A stretch of 14,097 nucleotides of DNA from Desulfobulbaceae bacterium (GTDB lineage Bacteria; Desulfobacterota; Desulfobulbia; Desulfobulbales; UBA5123), in contig JAOUHH010000037.1 in assembly GCA_029865195.1 (NCBI GenBank), forward strand, positions 1-14,097. The letters run 5' to 3'. The notes under the pieces were generated by a model. The model worked only from the letters and a program-made list of their open reading frames with translations. It did no database searches and was not told where the DNA came from. Made by a program: the position numbers and the translations under genes. Positions 1 to 7,074 of the stretch are shown in pieces; position 1 is the stretch's first letter; each line of letters begins with the position of its first letter.

Positions 1-503
1 ACCCCCGCTTTCAAGAACAGGTGATCTACCTGTGCGCCCATGATGCCAACGGAGCCATGGGGCTGGTGATCAACAAACCCATCGCCGAGATCAGCATGTT
101 GGATATCCTGCGGGGCGCCAACCTGCCGACCCCGACCGCACCGATGCCACAGATCTACATGGGCGGCCCGGTGGAACCGGGGGCCGGATTTTTTCTACAC
201 ACCGCCGATTACCGGCCCGCGGAATACCTCCAGGTAAGCGACACTGTCATCATGTCCCGTGATTCCGGCATCCTCGACGAAATAGCCGCCGGCAGGGGGC
301 CAAAACACTATCTCTTCGCCCTGGGTTACGCCGGCTGGGCACCCGAGCAACTGGAACACGAACTCACCGACAACGGCTGGCTGACGGTTCCCGGCAGCGA
401 CAAAATCCTCTTCGTGACCCCGGACCACGACAAATGGAAAGAGGCGGCCAGAATCTACGGCATCGACATCACTCTCTACGGCGACCTGTCCGGCTCGGCC
501 TGA
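1..503 (+). CDS. AlgH/YqgE (UPF0301) family protein, 5' end cut by window edge
   Basis: This is the C-terminal part of a UPF0301 (YqgE/AlgH) protein, about 166 residues visible. The frame is open from position 3 (reading PRFQEQ) into a GTG at 21, but that GTG is almost certainly internal. Family members begin about 20 residues earlier, and the segment around 3-80 gives the family hallmark VIYLCAHDANGAMGLVINKP. Further family features are the YMGGPVEPG block, the FALGYAGWAPEQLEHEL block and a C-terminal segment with ILFVTPDHDKWKEA; the stop is TGA at 501-503. The family is a small cytosolic alpha/beta protein. AlgH was named as an alginate regulator in Pseudomonas, but its biochemical role is unsettled, so no precise function is assigned. 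The real start lies outside the window. It is followed by a 190-bp gap with a promoter-like site, so it probably belongs to an upstream transcript. Confidence 0.9.
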   Translation, partial: PRFQEQVIYLCAHDANGAMGLVINKPIAEISMLDILRGANLPTPTAPMPQIYMGGPVEPGAGFFLHTADYRPAEYLQVSDTVIMSRDSGILDEIAAGRGPKHYLFALGYAGWAPEQLEHELTDNGWLTVPGSDKILFVTPDHDKWKEAARIYGIDITLYGDLSGSA

Positions 504-555
504 CCTGTTGCAGCCGCCCCGCAAGTGAGAATCTGCTGCTATCGCGCTTTAATCA

Positions 556-584
556 TTGTCAACTCCGCTGCATCGTTGTAAATA
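556..584 (+). promoter_or_regulatory. Possible sigma70-type promoter for the YkgJ-like gene and rlmH
   Basis: TTGTCA at 556-561 differs from the -35 consensus at one base. A 17-nt spacer separates it from TAAATA at 579-584, a weak -10. It lies in the 190-bp gap after the AlgH/YqgE gene, about 110 bp before the next start codon. The spacing is good but the -10 is poor, so this is a suggestion only. Confidence 0.35.
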
Positions 585-693
585 ACCATGCAATCGGACA
601 ATACGACTCATTTCGGCGCCAATCGCCAACAAACACCCGCATCAACACATCCCTGTCCGGATATCCGTAACCCGACCAAGGAGCCTCCCAACA

Positions 694-1089
694 TTGGAAA
701 AGGAAATCTTTCAATGCCGTCGTTGCGGCCACTGCTGCCACGGCGAAACCACCGTATCCCTCACCCCTGAAGATCTTGCCCGCATGGTCGCGTATTTCAA
801 GATGAGCGAGGAAGAGGTGATCAAGAAATACCTGCGGGTCACCGGCAAGGTGATCCAGATGCAGGTCGAAAACGGCCATTGCATCTTTTACCATGACGGC
901 TGCACCATCCATCCAGCCAGGCCGTGGCGCTGCCGACAATGGCCGCTGCACCCGAGCATCCTGACCGATCAAGCCAACTTCTCGGCCATCAAGGACTCCT
1001 GCCCCGGGATCAGGCTGTCCGATTATGGTCGATTCCAGCGCAAGCTTTCGGAACTGCTCGAAAGGCACAAGAAAAAAGCCGGAAGCTGA
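694..1089 (+). CDS. YkgJ-family cysteine-cluster protein (putative zinc/iron-chelating)
   Basis: This 131-residue cytosolic protein of the YkgJ/UPF0153 type carries a CxxCxxCC cluster at the N-terminus (C8, C11, C14, C15). C63 and C70 follow, then the HPARPWRCRQWP segment (C80) and a last C103. The family pattern is about eight conserved cysteines thought to bind zinc or an Fe-S cluster. No enzyme activity is established, so the function stays open. The start is a TTG at 694, chosen because AAGGAG at 678-683 sits 10 nt upstream and the Cys motif begins just after it. No ATG in this frame lies before the motif. The C-terminus is basic and charged. Only 13 nt separate it from rlmH, so the two genes are probably co-transcribed. 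Confidence 0.85.
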   Translation: MEKEIFQCRRCGHCCHGETTVSLTPEDLARMVAYFKMSEEEVIKKYLRVTGKVIQMQVENGHCIFYHDGCTIHPARPWRCRQWPLHPSILTDQANFSAIKDSCPGIRLSDYGRFQRKLSELLERHKKKAGS

Positions 1090-1102
1090 CGCGGGGCTCC
1101 CC

Positions 1103-1573
1103 ATGCGTTTTGAACTGCTGTTCCTGGGCAAGACCAAGGAAACATACCTCGCCGCCGGCATCGCTGACTTTTGCAAGCGGCTCGCCCGTTATGCGGAGGT
1201 CGATATCCGTATCCTCAAGGAAAAAAAATGGGGCAGCGGCGAATCCGAGAAGAAGATCAAGGAAGAGGAAACCGACCGCCTGCTGGCAAGTTGCAGCCAG
1301 CCGACCATGATCGTCGCCCTTGACCCCGCCGGCCGCCAGGCAAGCTCCGAGGAGCTGGCGAACCTCCTGCAACAATGGGAAGAACAAGGTTGCCGGAAGA
1401 TCACCTTCATCATCGGTGGGCCGCTGGGGCTTGCCCCGTCGATCCGCCAAGCGGCCGACTGCATCCTCTCCCTGTCGGCCATGACCTTCACCCACGAGAT
1501 GGCGCGCCTGCTCCTGCTGGAACAGCTCTATCGCGCCTGTTCGATCAGATCCGGCAGCCAGTACCATAAATAA
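1103..1573 (+). CDS. rlmH: 23S rRNA (pseudouridine1915-N3)-methyltransferase RlmH
   Basis: RlmH (formerly YbeA/UPF0247) is a small SPOUT methyltransferase. It uses S-adenosylmethionine to methylate N3 of pseudouridine 1915 in helix 69 of 23S rRNA, acting on assembled 70S ribosomes. The 156-residue length matches the family (about 155). Visible hallmarks are the N-terminal MRFELLFLGKTKE strand, the SAM-knot segment FIIGGPLGLAPS (around residues 102-113), LSLSAMTFTHEMARLLLLEQ and the conserved end GSQYHK. ATG 1103 is chosen because the protein then starts exactly at the family N-terminus. The frame stays open upstream, but that stretch overlaps the YkgJ-like gene and has no family similarity. 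The ribosome binding site is weak (GCGGGGC), consistent with coupling to the gene 13 nt upstream. Confidence 0.96.
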   Translation: MRFELLFLGKTKETYLAAGIADFCKRLARYAEVDIRILKEKKWGSGESEKKIKEEETDRLLASCSQPTMIVALDPAGRQASSEELANLLQQWEEQGCRKITFIIGGPLGLAPSIRQAADCILSLSAMTFTHEMARLLLLEQLYRACSIRSGSQYHK

Positions 1574-1588
1574 TCGCATGATGATGAT

Positions 1589-1617
1589 TTGCTCTTTCCT
1601 CCGATACGTTGTATAAA
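1589..1617 (+). promoter_or_regulatory. Probable sigma70-type promoter for the CheV-like gene and nadC
   Basis: TTGCTC at 1589-1594, a 17-nt spacer and TATAAA at 1612-1617 form a good promoter match in the 88-bp gap after rlmH. It would put the transcription start near 1624 with a leader of about 38 nt to the ATG at 1662. Confidence 0.55.
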
Positions 1618-1661
1618 ACCCTATTGGACATCCCCACCTCAATCCCCCCGGAGAGAACACC

Positions 1662-2630
1662 ATGGCGCAAACCGCGGCCACCCAGAGCAAGATCCTCGTC
1701 GAAGCGGGCACCAACGAACTCGAAATCATCACCTTTTACCTGCAATGGCTCGATCCGGCCTCCGGCAAATCGACCAAAACCTATTACGGCATCAATGCCG
1801 CCAAGGTGCGGGAACTCGTGGCGATGCCGGAAAAGATCACCGTCACCCCCGATTCACCGCATTGCGTCGATGGTGTCTTCCTGCTCCGTGACCACACCAT
1901 CCCCCTCACCGATCTCTGCAAATGGTTCGACTACCAGCCTGACCGTTCGGAGGAGGCTTTGGCAAAATGGGTTGTCGTGGTAGCTGAGATCAACGGGAAA
2001 TCCTTTGGCTTTACCACCCACGGCGTGGACAAGGTGCATCGCGTCTCCTGGACCAAGATCCTCTCGCCGCCGGCCATCCTCGCCGACAACCAGAGCATCA
2101 CCGGCATCTGCCTGATGGATGACCGGGTTATCCAGATGGTGGATTTCGAGAAGATAACCGCCGCCATCGACCCCTCCATGGATCTCCAAAACGCACCGGC
2201 CCACGCGACGATGGAGCAATCAGGTGTCGACAGGGACAAGCTCGTGGTCATCGCCGAGGACTCCTCCACCATCCGCCATCAACTGCAACTCACCCTGGAA
2301 CAGGCCGGACTCAAGGTTATCATCCATAACGACGGCCAAGCCGCCTGGGAATACCTGGAGCGCCTCCGCCAGGACGGCACCGTTACCGACAAGATCCTGG
2401 CGGTTATCACCGACATCGAAATGCCACGGATGGACGGCCATCATCTCTGCCTGAAAATCAAGGAACAGACCGCATACGAGAATATCCCGGTCATCCTCTT
2501 CTCCTCAATGATCAGCGACGGCCTCCGCAACAAGGGCGTCACCGTCGGCGCCGACGACCAGGTCACCAAGCCGGAACTGAACACCCTCTTCGACCGGCTC
2601 CAGGCCTGCCTGGACAAAAGAAAGAAATAA
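1662..2630 (+). CDS. cheV: CheV-type chemotaxis coupling protein (CheW domain plus receiver)
   Basis: The 322-residue protein combines an N-terminal CheW-like domain (about 15-170) with a C-terminal response-regulator receiver (about 194-318), the CheV architecture. CheV couples chemoreceptors to the CheA kinase, and phosphorylation of its receiver tunes adaptation. The receiver looks functional: acidic pair E199-D200, phosphoacceptor D251 in ITDIEMPRMDG, S281/S282 at the switch position and K303 in VTKPE. The N-terminal half shows the CheV-like start LVEAGTNELEIITFYL and the YYGINAAKVRELV strand. The start is ATG 1662 with GGAGAG at 1650-1655. No other che gene, receptor or flagellar gene lies nearby, so its partner receptor is unknown. 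The strand, the 26-bp gap and the lack of a terminator suggest co-transcription with nadC. A stand-alone CheW-REC adaptor for a non-motility pathway is possible. Confidence 0.9.
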   Translation: MAQTAATQSKILVEAGTNELEIITFYLQWLDPASGKSTKTYYGINAAKVRELVAMPEKITVTPDSPHCVDGVFLLRDHTIPLTDLCKWFDYQPDRSEEALAKWVVVVAEINGKSFGFTTHGVDKVHRVSWTKILSPPAILADNQSITGICLMDDRVIQMVDFEKITAAIDPSMDLQNAPAHATMEQSGVDRDKLVVIAEDSSTIRHQLQLTLEQAGLKVIIHNDGQAAWEYLERLRQDGTVTDKILAVITDIEMPRMDGHHLCLKIKEQTAYENIPVILFSSMISDGLRNKGVTVGADDQVTKPELNTLFDRLQACLDKRKK

Positions 2631-2656
2631 CGCCAAGGATATTCGGCAGGTACACA

Positions 2657-3499
<843 letters not shown>

Positions 3500-3791
3500 A
3501 GCCGCCGTCTTATCCACTGCCTCGCCCTCGCAATCCCCGCCATACGTTAAAAACCAAAACATACGACGACAGAAAAACCCTTCGCCTTTCAAAAAACTAT
3601 GTGCTAGGGTTTCCCGAACGTGTTGCGAACTATTGTTTGCAGAAACAAATTGCAGGTTGCCGTATCTTACTCGGCCGGAGCAAGGAATAACGTCATGCAA
3701 ACAAGAGCTGTCAGTCGATCAAGGCGCATGAGGGTCGGCACCATTATCAAACGGTCCTGAAAAACGGTCCGGGCTGCAAAGGAGTAATACA
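3500..3791 (+). promoter_or_regulatory. Long upstream/leader region of the cold-shock gene
   Basis: No gene is supported in these 292 bp. The region is less GC-rich than its surroundings. It contains an exact 9-bp direct repeat, AAACGGTCC, at 3749-3757 and 3762-3770, just before the AAAGGAG ribosome binding site (3778-3784). A long 5' leader is usual for cspA-type genes and carries temperature-dependent RNA structure in E. coli. That this one acts the same way is inference. I could not pick a convincing -35/-10 pair. Confidence 0.4.
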
Positions 3792-3992
3792 ATGGCTGAA
3801 GGTACGGTAAAATGGTTCAACAATTCCAAAGGATTCGGTTTTATCGCCCAGGACGGCGGCAACGATGTATTCGTGCACCACACCGCAATCCAGGCCGAGG
3901 GTTTCAAATCACTTGACGAAGGCGCCCGGGTCACATTTGACATCGTCGACGGCCCCAAGGGTCCTGCCGCTGCAAACGTTAAGCAAAAATAA
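3792..3992 (+). CDS. Cold-shock protein, CspA family (RNA/ssDNA-binding)
   Basis: This 66-residue protein is a single cold-shock domain, an OB-fold that binds single-stranded RNA and DNA and melts secondary structure. It shows the family start [15 protein letters not shown], with RNP1 as KGFGFI (13-18) and RNP2 as VFVHHT (26-31), plus the [23 protein letters not shown] ending in shortened form. Length and motifs match CspA homologues exactly (about 65-70 residues). The start ATG 3792 has a strong AAAGGAG ribosome binding site seven nt upstream. It stands alone between a 292-bp leader and an intrinsic terminator, so it is a monocistronic unit. Whether it is cold-induced or constitutive cannot be told from sequence, so no specific csp letter is given. 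Confidence 0.96.
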   Translation: MAEGTVKWFNNSKGFGFIAQDGGNDVFVHHTAIQAEGFKSLDEGARVTFDIVDGPKGPAAANVKQK

Positions 3993-4015
3993 TATTTGCA
4001 TGCACGATTGCCAAG

Positions 4016-4045
4016 AAGCCCCGGGCCAACCGTCCGGGGCTTTTC
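4016..4045 (+). terminator. Rho-independent terminator of the cold-shock gene
   Basis: AAGCCCCGG (4016-4024) pairs perfectly with CCGGGGCTT (4034-4042) around a 9-nt loop and runs into TTTTCT. It starts 24 nt after the stop codon at 3992. Stem strength and the T tract make this a clear intrinsic terminator. Confidence 0.9.
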
Positions 4046-4122
4046 TATTCCCATCGCCAGGCCTTATCATTACTTTTCGCACCCAGCCGCGCCCCGTCCT
4101 GCAGCCTAACCACCGCAAAATC

Positions 4123-4157
4123 TTGTTTAATCGCCTCAATATTGTTAAATTGAGGCG
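4123..4157 (+). promoter_or_regulatory. Putative promoter with overlapping 9-bp dyad upstream of the DUF2914 gene
   Basis: A perfect inverted repeat, CGCCTCAAT at 4132-4140 and ATTGAGGCG at 4149-4157 with an 8-bp AT-rich spacer, lies 92 bp before the DUF2914 start. It overlaps a weak promoter-like pair: TTGTTT 4123-4128, 16-nt spacer, TTAAAT 4145-4150. The two arms are about 17 bp apart centre to centre, a size that would suit an operator for a dimeric repressor. There is no T run after it, so it is not a usual terminator. Function is inferred only. Confidence 0.4.
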
Positions 4158-4249
4158 TTATCAACGGACCGCAAGCCCTCATCGTCATGCCCCATGCTTA
4201 TGATGGGTACATCCCCACCATTACGATAATGATTGACAGGAGTAGAGCC

Positions 4250-4660
4250 ATGAGAAAAATCTTTCTTTCTGCCGCGACCCTGGCGCTCCTCGTGACCCTG
4301 GGCTTCGTCTCCGCCGCCAAGGCAGAAGAGGCGGCCAAGTTCACCATCGCCCGCCTGGTGGTGTGCACCAATGTCGATGCCATGGAGCCGGAGCTCGGAA
4401 CGGATGAAAAATTCCCGTTACGCCTCGGCAAGGTTTCCTGCTTTCTCGAAGCTCGGCAGATCAGCGCCGACACCACAATACGTTTTGTCTGGAAGCACAA
4501 CGGCGTCATTCAGGCAAAGATTCCGGTACTGCTCAAAAAAGGGTGGCGCTGGCGAACCTATTCCCACAAAAAACTGGATGCCAAGAGTGGCAACTGGAGT
4601 GTCGAGATTCATGATGCAAACGGCGCCGTGGTTGACACCGTCACCTTTGCCGTCGAATAG
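4250..4660 (+). CDS. Secreted DUF2914-domain protein
   Basis: The 136-residue product begins with a clear signal peptide: basic MRK, a hydrophobic stretch to about residue 20, then SAAKA followed by EEAA, giving likely cleavage near residue 25. The mature part of about 110 residues fits DUF2914. It shows ARLVVCTNVDAMEPELG, a central strand with FVWKHNGV, the WRWRTYSHKKL motif and the ending GNWSVEIHDANGAVVDTVTF. The domain is predicted to be all-beta and its function is unknown. It should reside in the periplasm. Two cysteines (CTN and VSC) could form a disulfide. The start ATG 4250 is chosen because AGGAG (4238-4242) is 7 nt upstream and it gives a proper signal peptide; the frame stays open to an ATG at 4187, but that longer version has no such signals. 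It converges on the histidine kinase gene with a 41-bp gap. Confidence 0.8.
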   Translation: MRKIFLSAATLALLVTLGFVSAAKAEEAAKFTIARLVVCTNVDAMEPELGTDEKFPLRLGKVSCFLEARQISADTTIRFVWKHNGVIQAKIPVLLKKGWRWRTYSHKKLDAKSGNWSVEIHDANGAVVDTVTFAVE

Positions 4661-4701
4661 AATCCGCTCAACAGAGGCGTCCCTCCGCGCAATCGCCTAG
4701 T

Positions 4702-6756
4702 TCACGCAGAACGCCTGCCGCGTTCGAACCGCCGTGCCACCGCGTTCATCAACTCCTCGGTCTGTACGGGCTTGCTAATGTAATCATCCATGCCGGCGGC
4801 AAGACATTTTTCACGGTCACCGGCCATGGCGTGGGCCGTCAGGGCGATTACCGGCAGACGCCGGCCGCCGGTTTCACGCTCTCGCGCACGAATGGCGGCG
4901 GTGAGGCCATAGCCGTCCATCTCCGGCATCTGCACATCCGTCAGCAATAGATCAATCCCGCCCGCCTCAACCGCTGTCAGGGCATCCAGGCCATTCTCAA
5001 CTGCTGTCACCCGCCAGCCCTGATGGGTAAGAATCTCCTCGGCCAGCATCCGGCTGACGTATTCATCCTCGGCGAGCAGGACATGGAGCGCTGCGGGAAC
5101 GGCTTCAATCTTCTCATCTTGAACGTTGGCTTCTTTCTCATCCTTGAAACAGCGCAGCCGAACGGTGAAATGGAAGGTTGACCCTGCCCCCCCTCCGGTT
5201 GCGGCATTGTTATGCATCCAGATACTGCCGCCCATCATCTGTGCAAGCTGGCGACAGATCGATAGCCCCAAGCCGGTGCCGCCATACTTCCGCGTCTTGG
5301 AACCGTCCTCCTGGGTAAAGGTCTCAAAGATCGCCTCCTGCCGGCCGGCGGCAACGCCGCAACCGGTATCACACACCGCATAATGGAGCAGTACGCTCCC
5401 CTCGGTACGTTGCTCCAGCGTAACGCTTACCGCCACCTCCCCGCTCTCGGTGAACTTGATACTGTTCCCGACCAGATTGGTGATAATCTGCGAAAGTCGC
5501 CCCACATCGCCGATCAATTCTTCAGGAACATCGGCTGCCACCTGCCAATGCAGGCGCAGCCCCTTCTCGGCGGCGACAACCTCATGCGAGCGGAGAAGAT
5601 ACTCCATCGCCGTCCGCACCCGAAACGGCTCCTCGAACAACGAAAGCTTACCCGCCTCGATCTTGGAGAGATCAAGGATATCGTTGATCAACGCCATCAA
5701 CCGATTGGCGGAGATCTTGATCATATCGAGAAAATTACGCTGTTTATCAGAGAGTTCAGACCCCAACAGGATGGAGGTAAAGCCAAGGATGCCGTTCATT
5801 GGTGTCCGTATTTCATGACTCATGTTGGCCAGGAACTCACTCTTGGCCCGGTTGGCCGCCTCGGCGGCATGACGCGCCTCGTCAAGCTCCCTCTCCGCCT
5901 CCCGCCGCTGCTGAATATGGATAACCAGCGGCCTGCCCAGCATGAAATAGAGCAGCGGCGCAACAATCATCACCAGCAGGGAGGCATCGATGACCGCCTC
6001 GGCCAGACTCGCTTGGCTGAGCCCCGGAAAGAGTAAGACCATCACGACCAGTTCCATGGCAAAGATGAGCAACGAAGCGACAAGGAGAAAATAAAAGGGA
6101 GACTGATACCGCCCGATTCCCTTCGTCGTCTCAGTCCTTCCCACCGTGGCAATATCCATCTTCACCAGCAGGGAGGTGACGACAACCAGAAAAACAAACA
6201 TCAGGGCCACCGGCACCGCCGATGCAAGATGCACGGCCCGCTGCATCGCATTGTTACGATCAGTGATGTCGTAATAGATCTCGAAGGCGCCGACAAACGT
6301 CGGGCCGATCATGATCGGCACATAGGTTTCCACGACATCCACATCGACCTGGCGCCCTTCCTTGCTCAACTGATCCTTGCGCACCAGTTTGGTGAAGGTG
6401 CCGCCCTTGGCAACGATCTCATGGAAATAACTCCTGGTATTAACGGTACCGACATCGGCAGGGGCCGTGGAGTAGACGATGGCCCCGGACGGATCAAAAA
6501 CCTTGAGCTTTTCAAGACCGAACGGGGCGGAGAGATCCCCCACCGCCGCCTTGATCTGCGCATTGTTTTTCAGCTGCCGGTCCTGATCGACGACGAGGGT
6601 GGCGAGATGACGGGCCAGGCGTACCGCCTCGTCTTCGGTGTTGGCGGTCAGGAGATTGGTAAAAACAGGGAAAACGAAAGCGATGTTGACGACGGGGAAC
6701 CCGACCGCAACGGCCAGGCAGATGATGAAGATGTATTTGATTTTGCCAGGAAGCAT
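4702..6756 (-). CDS. Membrane-bound hybrid sensor histidine kinase with C-terminal receiver
   Basis: This 684-residue protein is a hybrid two-component kinase. Membrane segments lie at about 8-33, 178-198, 219-243 and 254-274. An extracytoplasmic sensor domain of about 140 residues (34-177) resembles the Cache/PAS-like fold ([32 protein letters not shown]). A short coiled linker (about 280-305) leads to HisKA with the phosphoacceptor H314 in [15 protein letters not shown]. The HATPase domain has the N box (N427, N431), DTGCG (463-467) and [10 protein letters not shown] (491-500). The receiver carries E563-D564, D607 in [11 protein letters not shown] and K662 in SKP. All catalytic residues are present. 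No Hpt domain or partner regulator is nearby, so the phosphorelay target is unknown. No strong ribosome binding site precedes the ATG at 6756. The ligand cannot be predicted. Confidence 0.93.
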   Translation of the reverse strand: MLPGKIKYIFIICLAVAVGFPVVNIAFVFPVFTNLLTANTEDEAVRLARHLATLVVDQDRQLKNNAQIKAAVGDLSAPFGLEKLKVFDPSGAIVYSTAPADVGTVNTRSYFHEIVAKGGTFTKLVRKDQLSKEGRQVDVDVVETYVPIMIGPTFVGAFEIYYDITDRNNAMQRAVHLASAVPVALMFVFLVVVTSLLVKMDIATVGRTETTKGIGRYQSPFYFLLVASLLIFAMELVVMVLLFPGLSQASLAEAVIDASLLVMIVAPLLYFMLGRPLVIHIQQRREAERELDEARHAAEAANRAKSEFLANMSHEIRTPMNGILGFTSILLGSELSDKQRNFLDMIKISANRLMALINDILDLSKIEAGKLSLFEEPFRVRTAMEYLLRSHEVVAAEKGLRLHWQVAADVPEELIGDVGRLSQIITNLVGNSIKFTESGEVAVSVTLEQRTEGSVLLHYAVCDTGCGVAAGRQEAIFETFTQEDGSKTRKYGGTGLGLSICRQLAQMMGGSIWMHNNAATGGGAGSTFHFTVRLRCFKDEKEANVQDEKIEAVPAALHVLLAEDEYVSRMLAEEILTHQGWRVTAVENGLDALTAVEAGGIDLLLTDVQMPEMDGYGLTAAIRARERETGGRRLPVIALTAHAMAGDREKCLAAGMDDYISKPVQTEELMNAVARRFERGRRSA

Positions 6757-7035
6757 GCCGCGCCGCCGAAAGGTTGTGGCAAACCGTCGCCGAAAGAGTT
6801 TAGAGCAACTCAGGCCTCAGATGATGCCGCGACAATCCGACCAACCCCCCATCCGGTGAGGCTCATCGGTGTTGCCGCCGCGATATCCCTGTCGCAAAGG
6901 CAAAAACACCTTAGCAGTTTTCCTGCGGCACGGCAACAGACGAATATGCCATAAAATTTATCCGATCTAGGCAATAACAACAAACCGCCCTTAACGGCAT
7001 CGATAAACAATGGCATGCAGGTGGGAAAATCGGGA
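6757..7035 (-). other. Intergenic region upstream of the hybrid kinase, with leader hairpin
   Basis: The kinase start and the cobA-hemD stop are 318 bp apart, with no supported gene between them. On the minus strand a promoter-like site (6955-6983) is followed by a leader of roughly 190 nt. Within it, 6868-6910 can fold into a two-part hairpin: GGTGTT and GCC pair with GGC and AACACC around a bulge, topped by GCGA/TCGC with an 8-nt loop. I found no match to a riboswitch consensus that I know. Confidence 0.4.
6955..6983 (-). promoter_or_regulatory. Possible sigma70-type promoter for the hybrid kinase
   Basis: On the minus strand, TTGTTG (6983-6978), a 17-nt spacer and TAAATT (6960-6955) form a moderate promoter match in the AT-rich part of the gap. 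It would give a leader of nearly 200 nt before the start at 6756. Confidence 0.35.
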
Positions 7036-7071
7036 GCAGCGCGACAAGGGGGATCCCCCATGTCGCGCTGC
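7036..7071 (-). terminator. Strong hairpin terminator just after cobA-hemD
   Basis: GCAGCGCGACA (7036-7046) pairs perfectly with TGTCGCGCTGC (7061-7071). The loop itself contains the palindrome GGGGGATCCCCC (7048-7059), so 36 bp are almost fully self-complementary with one A-A mismatch. On the minus strand it starts 3 nt after the TGA and is followed by TCCCGATTTTCCC, only a short T run. It is probably an intrinsic terminator or an mRNA 3'-end stabiliser. Confidence 0.75.
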
Positions 7072-7074
7072 CGC

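Noticed and set aside
4674..4694. Bidirectional terminator between the DUF2914 gene and the kinase
   Set aside because: Only a 5-bp stem with a large loop and no T tract on either strand.
5383..6036. Open frame of 217 codons opposite the histidine kinase
   Set aside because: It lies fully antisense to conserved kinase motifs and has no family features.
6757..6960. Cyclic di-GMP or cobalamin riboswitch in the kinase leader
   Set aside because: I looked for the conserved GEMM and B12-box elements and did not find them; only a generic hairpin is visible.
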